A stretch of 64,000 bases of DNA from Nitrospira sp. Lineage in GTDB: Bacteria; Nitrospirota; Nitrospiria; Nitrospirales; Nitrospiraceae. Numbering within the stretch: the first letter of the stretch is position 1; the number at the start of each line of letters is the position of its first letter. A program made the position numbers and the translations under genes. Below are positions 16,567 to 24,690 of this stretch, one piece after another. The notes beneath the pieces were generated by a model. The model did no database searches, had not been told where the DNA came from, and was given only the letters and a program-made list of their open reading frames with translations. The stretch is from positions 3,968,770 to 4,032,769 of the forward strand of contig CP092081.1 in assembly GCA_022226935.1 (NCBI GenBank), read 5' to 3'.

Positions 16567-17055
16567 ATGCACACCATCACGCCCTGCCTCTGGTTTGATG
16601 ATCAGGCCGAAGAGGCAGCCAAGTTTTATGTGTCGATCTTCAAGCATTCAAAGATGGGGCACATCACCCGATATGGAGCGGCTGGGGCAAAGGCTGCGGG
16701 AAGACCAGAAGGCTCGGTCATGACCGTCACCTTTGAGATCGAGGGGCAGGAATATGTCGCACTGAACGGGGGGCCGGTGTTCACTTTTACGGAAGCGGTT
16801 TCCTTCATGGTGAAATGCCGGACGCAAAAAGAAATTGACGACTTGTGGGAGGTGCTCACTCGGAACGGGGGGCAGCCGGGTCCGTGCGGATGGCTCAAAG
16901 ATAAGTATGGGTTGTCGTGGCAAATCGTCTCTCCCGAATGGGAGGCGATGCTGCGTGACAAGGATCCTCAAAAATCTGAACGGGTCATGACGGCGATCTT
17001 GCAGATGACAAAGCCAGATCTCGCTGCAATCAAACGAGCCTATGCAAGCCAATAG
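16567..17055 (+). CDS. PhnB-like VOC-family protein
   Basis: 162 residues of the PhnB / 3-dmu-9_3-mt subfamily: MHTITPCLWFDDQAEEAAKFY, then FEIEGQEYVALNGGPVFTFTEAVSF, W..L..NGG..GPCGWLKDKYGLSWQIVSP and a C-terminal helix. PhnB proteins have a glyoxalase fold of unassigned activity despite the methyltransferase name. AAAGGAATC precedes the ATG and promoter-like site P5 is just upstream. Confidence 0.93.
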   Translation: MHTITPCLWFDDQAEEAAKFYVSIFKHSKMGHITRYGAAGAKAAGRPEGSVMTVTFEIEGQEYVALNGGPVFTFTEAVSFMVKCRTQKEIDDLWEVLTRNGGQPGPCGWLKDKYGLSWQIVSPEWEAMLRDKDPQKSERVMTAILQMTKPDLAAIKRAYASQ

Positions 17056-17305
17056 ACGGCTCACAATCCATCGGGACGCATATTTGTAATCCTGCTGAGG
17101 GCTCTGAAGCGGGGGTATTCCCCAGTAGACAACTGTCAGTGGACCTGGACAAGGTGAATGTTGATGAGGTGAGCGACGAACTCGTGGTTCGCGGAGTCTC
17201 TTGCTTGCTGCGGGGGTTCATCCGAGAGCAAGCAGCACCTTCACGAGCGACGATCGTTCCGTCGTCAACAGCTGTTGAGCCGATCTTTCAGCGAAAGGAG
17301 CCATC

Positions 17306-17773
17306 ATGAGCACGTCACAGGTGAAGCCGATTCCTGATGGGATGCATACGATCACCCCTCACTTGGTCTGCGCCGGTGCTGCCGATGCCATTGCCTTCTA
17401 CAAAAAGGCCTTCCATGCGGTGGAGTTGGGCAGGGTGCCTGGCCCTGAAGGAAAACTTCTCCATGCGCTGATTCGAATTGGTGACTCGCCGGTCATGCTT
17501 GTCGATGAATTCCCCGACAACAACACTCTCGGCCCACAATCGATCAAAGGATCGCCGGTCACCATCCATTTGTATGTCGAGGATGTGGATGCGGTGTTTA
17601 ACCAGGCGATCGCAGCCGGTGCGAAAAGCAGGATGCCGGTCACTGACATGTTCTGGGGCGATCGGTATGGTCTGCTAGAAGATCCTTTCGGTCACGTGTG
17701 GTCTGTCGCCACGCATGTACGCGACGTAGGCCCACGAGAATTGCAAGAGGCCGCAAGGAAGGCGTGCGGCTAA
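17306..17773 (+). CDS. VOC-family protein (PhnB-like glyoxalase)
   Basis: 155 residues: GMHTITPHLVCAGAADAIAFYKKAF, ALIRIGDSPVMLVDEFPD, then VTDMFWGDRYGLLEDPFGHVWSVATHV, the standard pattern of this VOC subfamily. AAAGGAG stands before the ATG. The 250-base gap upstream shows no gene and no clear ECF42 site. The DUF1428 gene follows after 43 bases. Confidence 0.92.
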   Translation: MSTSQVKPIPDGMHTITPHLVCAGAADAIAFYKKAFHAVELGRVPGPEGKLLHALIRIGDSPVMLVDEFPDNNTLGPQSIKGSPVTIHLYVEDVDAVFNQAIAAGAKSRMPVTDMFWGDRYGLLEDPFGHVWSVATHVRDVGPRELQEAARKACG

Positions 17774-17816
17774 GAGGCTGCCTTAAAAACAAACATCTTT
17801 TATCACGGAGATCTAT

Positions 17817-18188
17817 ATGCCTTATGTCGATGGATTTGTGCTGGCGGTCCCGAAGAAAAACTTGAAGGCCTATTTCACGATGGCCAAGAAGGCCTGCAAG
17901 ATTTGGACGGAGCATGGCGCATTGGAATATCGCGAATGCATTGGTGATGACCTTGCGGCGAAGATGGGCCTGCCGTTTCCACGATTGGCTCAGCTCAAAC
18001 AAGGGGAGTCCGTGGTCTTTTCATGGATCGTATACAAGTCACGGAGCCACCGAGACCGGGTTAATGCCAAGGTCATGAAGGATCCGCGGATCAATGAGAT
18101 GTGTGATGGAAAGACGATGCCGTTTGACGTCAAGCGTATGGCCTACGGCGGATTCAAGGTGATGGTTCATGCAGGAGCGCGCCACTGA
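17817..18188 (+). CDS. DUF1428 family protein
   Basis: 123 residues, clearly paralogous to the protein at 13035: MPYVDGFVLAVPKKNLKAYFTMAKKACKIW, EHGALEYRECIGDDL and MPFDVKRMAYGGFKVMVHAG. Probably co-transcribed with the VOC gene upstream. Function unknown. Confidence 0.92.
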   Translation: MPYVDGFVLAVPKKNLKAYFTMAKKACKIWTEHGALEYRECIGDDLAAKMGLPFPRLAQLKQGESVVFSWIVYKSRSHRDRVNAKVMKDPRINEMCDGKTMPFDVKRMAYGGFKVMVHAGARH

Positions 18189-18241
18189 ATGACGTGCAGT
18201 CGTAGGCCACTTACCGCCATAGCCAATCCATGGGGTGATTC

Positions 18242-18622
18242 ATGCCGCGTCGATTTGATCATTTCGACCTGCGAGTCCGTCGCCTGTCGGACGTGAAACG
18301 GTTTTACGAGCAGCTCTTGCCGGCCTTGGGATTTACGCGAGAAGTGGGAATTGCAGGCTGGCTCACCTATGAAACCGAGGGCGGCGACAGTCCCTCCGAG
18401 TTCTTCGGAGTGATGGAATCCGAGAGCCATGTTGCGAACGAATCGCGCATTGCGTTTCGGTCCGACCATATTGAGGAGGTCGACCGGCTGGCTGACATCG
18501 CTGTTCGAGCCGGCGCCCAGCAGGTGGAAGGGCCCATGTTCTACGACGATGACTCGTACTATGCCGTGTTCTTCGAAGATCCCAGCGGCAATCGCTTGGA
18601 AATTTGTTGCCGGAAATTGTGA
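18242..18622 (+). CDS. VOC-family protein
   Basis: 126 residues, MPRRFDHFDLRVRRLSDVKRFYEQLLPALGF at the start and YAVFFEDPSGNRLEICCRK at the end, where the Glu is a usual metal ligand. This is the glyoxalase-like subfamily close to fosfomycin/dioxygenase proteins. Activity unknown. Promoter-like site P6 begins ten bases after its stop. Confidence 0.92.
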   Translation: MPRRFDHFDLRVRRLSDVKRFYEQLLPALGFTREVGIAGWLTYETEGGDSPSEFFGVMESESHVANESRIAFRSDHIEEVDRLADIAVRAGAQQVEGPMFYDDDSYYAVFFEDPSGNRLEICCRKL

Positions 18623-18631
18623 TCCATCTCC

Positions 18632-18660
18632 TGTCGATTTGAGGCGGTATCGACGACTAT
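18632..18660 (+). promoter_or_regulatory. Putative ECF42-type promoter P6 (TGTCGA-N16-CGACTAT)
   Basis: TGTCGA at 18632-18637, 16-base spacer, CGACTAT at 18654-18660 with an overlapping CGAC before it, exactly as in P2. It lies about 60 bases upstream of the YciI gene at 18719. Confidence 0.7.
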
Positions 18661-18718
18661 TGGGTAGAAGCGGTGCACCCAGTAGATCTGAACTCACACT
18701 GACACGACGGAGGAATGC

Positions 18719-19144
18719 ATGCGATTTATGATCATCATCAAGGCGACCAAAGAGTCGGAGGCCGGTATCATGCCGAGCCAGCAATTGTTACGCGAGATGG
18801 GGCGGTTTAACGAGGAACTTGTCCAAGCCGGCGTGATGCTGGCGGGGGACGGACTCCATCCGAGTGCCAAGGGCGCGCGCGTCAAGTTTTCAGGCACCCG
18901 ACGCACCGTCACTGATGGTCCTTTTGCCGAGACCAAGGAGCTGATTGCTGGGTACTGGGTATGGCAATGCCGGTCAAAGCAAGAGGCGATCGAGTGGGTC
19001 AAGCGCTGTCCCAATCCAATGCCCGGCGAATCCGAGATCGAGATTCGACAAGTTTTCGAGGCGGAGGATTTCGGCGCCGAGTTCACACCGGAACTAAGAG
19101 AACAAGAAGATCGCCTTCGCGCGCAGATCGCCCAGAAACATTAG
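18719..19144 (+). CDS. YciI/DGPF-domain protein (long form)
   Basis: 141 residues. It starts MRFMIIIKATKESEAGIMPS and carries VTDGPFAETKELIAGYWVWQCRSK near residue 60-85, with a C-terminal extension containing EIEIRQVFEAEDFGAEF. This long subtype is recurrent beside ECF sigma factors. It follows promoter-like site P6. Confidence 0.93.
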   Translation: MRFMIIIKATKESEAGIMPSQQLLREMGRFNEELVQAGVMLAGDGLHPSAKGARVKFSGTRRTVTDGPFAETKELIAGYWVWQCRSKQEAIEWVKRCPNPMPGESEIEIRQVFEAEDFGAEFTPELREQEDRLRAQIAQKH

Positions 19145-19322
19145 GCGAAGGTCTCCAGCGAATGACAACACGGTGTGGATTGACCAGCCCATCGACACGT
19201 GATTGACTAACGTTGTGGTGGTTGTGTCGCGAGAGACGTTGCACATCCGCTCATAGAAACTTGACGAATCGGATGGCGCCAGAAGATCGAAAAGCGTCAT
19301 CCTCACTCATAAGGAGGCCATC

Positions 19323-19922
19323 ATGCGTGTGACACCAATTCTGCTTGCCTGTCTCTGCACAGTCATCATGACCATGCCCGTCTCTGCCAAGGAAAAAAAG
19401 GCTGAAAAAGCCATGGATCCTCAAGCCATGATGGAGGTCTGGAAGAAAGCGGCCATGCCGGGAGAGCCTCATAAACTGTTTGCCGGTCTTGCCGGTAGCT
19501 GGACGACTCAGACCAAAGAGTGGATGGAGCCGGGAAAGCCGCCGTCCGAATCCACCGGGACCGCAGAGATGAAGATGCTGTTGGATGGGCGATTTCTCTA
19601 TCAGGAATTCAACGGCACCATGATGGGGCAACCCTTCGCCGGGATCGGTATCGACGCGTATGACAATATGACCAAGAAATACGTCACGGCCTGGATGGAT
19701 AGCATGGGCACCGGCATTTTCACCATGCAAGGGACGGCCAGCGCCGATGGTAAAACGATTACCTTGAAGGGATCGCATCCGGAACCGGGTGGAGGGCAGA
19801 TGCATCACCGTGCCGTATGGAAAATCATTGATCAAAACTCCCAGACGTTTGAAATGTACGGAACCCATGGGCATGGGAAAGAAATGAAATTCATGGAGAT
19901 CACCTACACGAGAAAATCATAA
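19323..19922 (+). CDS. Secreted DUF1579 family protein
   Basis: 199 residues with a cleavable signal peptide (MRVTPILLACLCTVIMTMPVSA). The mature part has the DUF1579 pattern: HKLFAGLAGSWTTQTKEWMEPG, then LDGRFLYQEFNGTMMGQPFAGIGIDAYDN and a C-terminal FEMYGTHGHGKEMKFMEITYTR. It is a lipocalin-like beta-barrel of unknown role, expected in the periplasm. AAGGAGG precedes the ATG. It closes the ECF42-associated array, though no clear ECF42 site precedes it. Confidence 0.88.
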   Translation: MRVTPILLACLCTVIMTMPVSAKEKKAEKAMDPQAMMEVWKKAAMPGEPHKLFAGLAGSWTTQTKEWMEPGKPPSESTGTAEMKMLLDGRFLYQEFNGTMMGQPFAGIGIDAYDNMTKKYVTAWMDSMGTGIFTMQGTASADGKTITLKGSHPEPGGGQMHHRAVWKIIDQNSQTFEMYGTHGHGKEMKFMEITYTRKS

Positions 19923-20314
19923 GACTGCGCCTCTCGCAGCGGGCGCAGATCTCTTCATCGGCCCATGATGAAGATGAAATGGCTGCCGGGCCGGGGATGC
20001 CCATGTGTTGAGCATTGAGATGGGCGTCCCCGCAACCGGCGAGACGTTGAATCCCGGTTCCAGGTGTCGATGAAACCTTCTTGTGTTGTCACTGCAGCAT
20101 GGGGCGATGCCGCTTGATCGTGCGGAGATCATTTCCCGCTTGTCCGGCTATCGTCACCATGCTTCTGCCGGACGTTCAGGAGTCAAGAGAGACGGACCTA
20201 CCATACTCCTGCTTTCCCAGCGACGCTCTGTTGCTTACATGGCAGCCAACCAGTAAGATGGTTGCGCGGTTATCTCGGCACGCACGGTCATTCAGATTTT
20301 AGTCAGGAGTACGC
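19923..20314. other. Intergenic stretch with a long hairpin
   Basis: No credible gene in this ~390-base gap before the efflux operon. The only structure noted is the hairpin at 19985-20040. Confidence 0.5.
19985..20040. other. Long imperfect hairpin
   Basis: GCCGG...GGGGATGCCCAT pairs with ATGGGCGTCCCC...CCGGC (11 of 12 in the inner arm plus five outer pairs) around a 15-base loop. No T-run follows. It may be a REP-type element or a factor-assisted terminator after the DUF1579 gene. Confidence 0.5.
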
Positions 20315-21511
20315 ATGGTCAGGCGATGGCGATGGTCCACTGTAGCCCCGATAGTGTGCGGGTGGCTCGCGTTGGCGCTTCTGCCGAGTTGCAAGCAGGA
20401 AGCCGGCTCCGCGCCGGCCCCTCCGGTTCCGGAGGTGGGGATTGTGGTCGCGATGGCTCAGGATGTGCCTGATGAACCGGAGTTCATCGGACAGGCGGAG
20501 TCGTCCCGTCCCGTGGAAATTCGCTCTCAGGTGACGGGCATTTTGAAGCAGTGGTTTTTTAAGGAAGGCCGCGACGTCAAAAAAGGTGATCGCCTCTATC
20601 AAATCGATCCCGTGCCGTTCCATGCCGCGATGCTGAGTGCCAAGGCCAAAGTTGCGCAGTCAGAAGCCCGCTTGGTCCAGGCGAATCAGAACCTGACACG
20701 CGTGAAGCCGCTGTTGGCTGAACAGGCGGTGAGTACGAAAGATGTGGATGACGCCGTCGCCGAGCAGTTGGCCGCAAAAGCCGCTCTTGAAGGCGCGAAG
20801 GCAGAACTCGTCAAAGCCAAATTCGATCTGGACAACACGCTGATCATTGCGCCCATTGATGGGATGATCGAACGGACGCGTGTGTACGAAGGGCGACTGG
20901 TATCGGCACAAACAGACTTGCTGACCATGATTCACCAAGTCGATCCCATGTATGTGATCGTGAGTGCGCCGGAGAGTTTTTTGTTGAAGCGCCGGCGCGA
21001 TACCGATGCCAAACGCATTCAGCATCCGGGTGTGTACCAACTGCGCGGCGTGCTCACCTTTGTGGATGGGACGACGTACCGGCATGAAGGCGTCTTGGAT
21101 TTGCTGGATGTGGGATTAAAAACTGATACGGGCTCGAGACAAGCGCGGGTCGTGTTTCCCAATCCGGACCGGGTGTTGTTGCCGGGACAGTTTGTGCGAG
21201 TGCGGTTCAAGGGCACGCTCAAGACAGGCGCCATCCTGGTGCCGCAACGTGCGGTGCAGCAGGGGGCGAAGGGCTCGATCGTGTTCGTCGTGGGCAAGGA
21301 CGATAAGGTCGAGATGCGGGAAATTGTGGCGAGCAGTTGGCAGGGCAACCAGTGGATCGTCGAAGAGGGGTTGCATGTCGGCGATCGTATCATTGTGGAG
21401 GGCCTGCATAAAATCGCGCCCGGTGCTGCGGTAAAACCGGTGCCGGTTCCCGTTGCCGGCGCGACAACCGCTCCGACTGCCGCTCCCATCCCTCCGGAGC
21501 CCGCCTCGTGA
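20315..21511 (+). CDS. RND efflux periplasmic adaptor (membrane fusion protein)
   Basis: 398-residue lipoprotein adaptor; signal segment with lipobox LLPSC (Cys ~26). It shows the MFP order: beta strand and lipoyl half (AESSRPVEIRSQVTGILKQWFFKEGRDVKKGDRLYQID), an alpha-hairpin (~95-165), the second lipoyl half (IIAPIDGMIERTRVYEG), a beta-barrel (LPGQFVRVRFKG) and a membrane-proximal domain. It links the permease encoded immediately downstream to the outer-membrane factor. Its stop overlaps the permease GTG by four bases. The Pro/Ala-rich tail is probably flexible. Confidence 0.95.
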   Translation: MVRRWRWSTVAPIVCGWLALALLPSCKQEAGSAPAPPVPEVGIVVAMAQDVPDEPEFIGQAESSRPVEIRSQVTGILKQWFFKEGRDVKKGDRLYQIDPVPFHAAMLSAKAKVAQSEARLVQANQNLTRVKPLLAEQAVSTKDVDDAVAEQLAAKAALEGAKAELVKAKFDLDNTLIIAPIDGMIERTRVYEGRLVSAQTDLLTMIHQVDPMYVIVSAPESFLLKRRRDTDAKRIQHPGVYQLRGVLTFVDGTTYRHEGVLDLLDVGLKTDTGSRQARVVFPNPDRVLLPGQFVRVRFKGTLKTGAILVPQRAVQQGAKGSIVFVVGKDDKVEMREIVASSWQGNQWIVEEGLHVGDRIIVEGLHKIAPGAAVKPVPVPVAGATTAPTAAPIPPEPAS

Positions 21512-24500
21512 TCTCACATTTCTTTATCGACCGTCCGATCTTTGCCTCGGTGTTGTCGATCGTGATCATGGTGATCGGGCTGGTCGCCTTGCAGGCCTTA
21601 CCCGTCGCTCAATTTCCCGAAATCACTCCTCCCGTCGTGCAGATCGAAGCCGACTATCCCGGCGCCAATGCGGAAATCCTGGCCGATTCCGTGGCGCGTC
21701 CCATCGAGGTACAACTCCCAGGCATTGATAATCTGCTGTACTACGATTCCACCAGTACGAACGACGGCCACATGTCGATCAAGTTGACCTTTGAGATCGG
21801 CACGGACGTCGATATTGCGCAGGTGCAAACGCAGAATCGAGTGAAACTCGCGGAACCACAGTTGCCGCCGGAAGTGGTTCGGCAGGGTATCAGCATCAAC
21901 AAGGTGTCGCCAGACCTATTGGCGGTCGTCGCTTTGAGTTCCACCGATCCGACCCATGACACCGTCTATCTCTCGAATTATGCCATCCTTCGCGTCCTCG
22001 ACAACCTGAAGCGTCTCCGTGGCGTGGGGAATGCGGTGGTGTTCGGTTCTCAAAATTACTCGATGCGGCTGATTCTCGATCCGATCCGCATGGCCCAACT
22101 CAGTCTCACGCCGACTGACATTGCGAATGTCGTTCGCGAGCAGAATCGGGATTTTCCGGCCGGGACCATTGGGCGCGAGCCGGCGTTGAAGGGCACCGAG
22201 TTGACGATCCCCGTCATTACGCAAGGCCGTCTCACGGAAGTGAAGGACTTCGAGGAGATGATTGTGCGGGCCATGCCGAATGGGTCCATGGTCCGCTTGA
22301 AGGACGTGGCTCGTGTTGAATTGGGCGCCCAATCATATACGCTGGAAGGGCGCTGGAACGGCAAGCCGAATGTGTTTCTGCTGACGTTCCTCTCGCCTGG
22401 GGCGAATGCGCTCGAAACGGTGAAGCGGCTTCGCGCCGAATTGACAGAGGTCTCCAAAGGGTTTCCCACCGGAGTGTCGTACGACATTCCCTATGACACC
22501 ACGCGGTTTATCGATGTCTCTATCAAAGAGGTGGTGAAGACGCTGGCGGAAGCGATGGTGCTCGTCATCCTAGTGGTCTATCTCTTTTTGCAGAGCTGGC
22601 GCGCGACGTTGATTCCCGGTGTAGCGGTGCCGGTCTCTCTCATCGGCACGTTCGCCGGCATGCAGGCGCTGGGGTTCTCGATCAATACTCTCACCCTGTT
22701 TGGAATGGTCCTGGCCATCGGCATCGTGGTGGACGATGCGATCGTCGTCGTGGAAAATTGCGAACGGCACATGACGCAGGGGAAACTGTCGGCGAAGAAC
22801 GCGGCCAAACGGGCGATGGAAGAGGTGACCGGACCGGTGATCGCCATCGTACTCGTGTTGTGTGCAGTATTCGTACCGGTCGGTTTTCTTGGCGGCATCA
22901 CCGGGGAGTTGTACAAGCAATTCGCCATCACGATTTCTATTGCCGTGATTATTTCCGGTTTTGTGGCATTGACGCTCAGCCCTGCCCTCTGCGCCCTCGT
23001 GCTCAAGCCGGGCGAGGAACGCCATCACGGATTGTTCGGTCTATTCAACCGGACCTTCTCTTGGATGCAGGGGCGATATATCTCCACGGTCGGGCTGGCG
23101 CTGACGCGGCGCGTGCTGTCGGTGATGGTCTTTGCCGCCCTCCTGGCCGGCGTGTTTCTGTTGTTCAGGATCATTCCCAACAGTTTCCTGCCGGAAGAGG
23201 ACCAGGGGTATTTCATCACGATCGTACAGCTTCCGGATGGGGCCTCGAAGCAGCGCACGGATACGGTGTTGAGCAAGATCGAAAACTATTTCTTGGCCAA
23301 TCCGGCGATTCATTCGACGGATGCCCTGTCCGGACAGAACTTCGTATTTAGTACGCGTGGCCCCAATGCGGCGACCATGTTTGTACCCCTCAAACATTGG
23401 GACGAACGCACGGCGCCGCAGCAGCATGTCAAATCCTTGATCGGCGCGGCGTATGGAGAATTCGCGAAGATTCCTGAAGCCTTAATCCTTGCCTTCAACG
23501 CTCCGTCGATTCGTGGACTTGGTGCGACGGGTGGATTTTCCATACAGCTTCAGGATCCGAGCGGCGGTGACTTCAATACGTTCTCGGCGGTCGCGCAGGA
23601 ATTTGTCGCCAAGGCGCGGCAGAATCCGGCAATCGGGGCTATCGGAACCAGCTTCCGTGTCAGTGCGCCGAGAATTTTTGCCAAGGTGAATCGGGAGCGT
23701 GCCAAGGCGCTGGGGGTCCCTATTTCAGAAGTCTTCGATACGCTCCAAGCCTACTTCGGGAACTTGTACATCAATGACTTCGTCAAGTTCGGCCGTGTGT
23801 TTCGTGTGCAAACCGAGGCCGAGGCGCAGTATCGGTCAACGCCAGACGACATCGCCAAGATTTATGTCCGGGCTGTCGGCGCGCAAGGTCCGACCATGAT
23901 TCCCTTGGATACGGTGGTGAGCACCGAGTTCAGCAGCGGCCCCGATCCCGTGACGCATTTCAACGGGTACAATACGGCGCTGGTGCTGGGTTCGGCGGCC
24001 CCCGGCGTCAGCTCAGGACAGGTATTGGATGCGCTGGATAAACTAGGAAAGGAAGTCCTGACTCCGAAAGGCTACGGAATTGATTGGAGCGGCATTTCCT
24101 ATCAGGAACGCATGGTCGGCAATCAGTCGCTCTATGCGTTCGGCTTTGGATTGTTGATGGTGTTCTTGGTCCTCGCTGCGCAGTATGAGAGCTGGGTGGT
24201 CCCCTTTGCCGTGATTCTGGCGGTTCCGATAGGCCTGTTCGGCGCGTTGAGCGCTGTCTGGCTCAAGGGAATGACCAATGACATCTATTTCCAGATCGGC
24301 TTGGTGACGCTCATTGGACTCTCGGCGAAGAATGCCATTCTGATCGTGGAATTTGCGAACAAGCGCTATGAGGAGGGGCATCCCTTGTTGGAGGGGACGA
24401 TCGACGCGGCCAAACTCCGGTTCCGTCCGATCGTGATGACGTCAATGGCGTTTATTCTTGGTGTCGTTCCTCTGGTGGTAGCTACGGGTGCTGGCGCCGC

Positions 24501-24690
24501 CAGTAGAAATTCTATTGGGACGGGAGTGTTCGGCGGCATGTTGGCCGCCACATTTCTGGCAATTTTCTTCGTGCCGCTGTTTTTTGTTTTGATCCGCTCG
24601 CTGAGTCGCCGACGGAAACCTCAGCTTCCCCCTTCCGTGCCCGAGGGACCAGACCAACCTGAAAAGGAGCGTGATTATCAGCATGCGTAG
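21508..24690 (+). CDS. RND multidrug efflux permease (HAE1/AcrB family)
   Basis: Full-length 1060-residue inner-membrane proton-driven pump. TM1 is at the N-terminus (HFFIDRPIFASVLSIVIMVIG), followed by a periplasmic porter domain, then TM2-6 with GIVVDDAIVVVENCERH (the Asp pair of the proton relay), a second periplasmic loop and TM7-12 ending with GLVTLIGLSAKNAILIVEFANKR and ASRNSIGTGVFGGM. The GTG start overlaps the adaptor stop, and the gene ends eight bases into the outer-membrane-factor gene, so all three are translationally coupled. Substrates cannot be predicted. Confidence 0.97.
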   Translation: MISHFFIDRPIFASVLSIVIMVIGLVALQALPVAQFPEITPPVVQIEADYPGANAEILADSVARPIEVQLPGIDNLLYYDSTSTNDGHMSIKLTFEIGTDVDIAQVQTQNRVKLAEPQLPPEVVRQGISINKVSPDLLAVVALSSTDPTHDTVYLSNYAILRVLDNLKRLRGVGNAVVFGSQNYSMRLILDPIRMAQLSLTPTDIANVVREQNRDFPAGTIGREPALKGTELTIPVITQGRLTEVKDFEEMIVRAMPNGSMVRLKDVARVELGAQSYTLEGRWNGKPNVFLLTFLSPGANALETVKRLRAELTEVSKGFPTGVSYDIPYDTTRFIDVSIKEVVKTLAEAMVLVILVVYLFLQSWRATLIPGVAVPVSLIGTFAGMQALGFSINTLTLFGMVLAIGIVVDDAIVVVENCERHMTQGKLSAKNAAKRAMEEVTGPVIAIVLVLCAVFVPVGFLGGITGELYKQFAITISIAVIISGFVALTLSPALCALVLKPGEERHHGLFGLFNRTFSWMQGRYISTVGLALTRRVLSVMVFAALLAGVFLLFRIIPNSFLPEEDQGYFITIVQLPDGASKQRTDTVLSKIENYFLANPAIHSTDALSGQNFVFSTRGPNAATMFVPLKHWDERTAPQQHVKSLIGAAYGEFAKIPEALILAFNAPSIRGLGATGGFSIQLQDPSGGDFNTFSAVAQEFVAKARQNPAIGAIGTSFRVSAPRIFAKVNRERAKALGVPISEVFDTLQAYFGNLYINDFVKFGRVFRVQTEAEAQYRSTPDDIAKIYVRAVGAQGPTMIPLDTVVSTEFSSGPDPVTHFNGYNTALVLGSAAPGVSSGQVLDALDKLGKEVLTPKGYGIDWSGISYQERMVGNQSLYAFGFGLLMVFLVLAAQYESWVVPFAVILAVPIGLFGALSAVWLKGMTNDIYFQIGLVTLIGLSAKNAILIVEFANKRYEEGHPLLEGTIDAAKLRFRPIVMTSMAFILGVVPLVVATGAGAASRNSIGTGVFGGMLAATFLAIFFVPLFFVLIRSLSRRRKPQLPPSVPEGPDQPEKERDYQHA

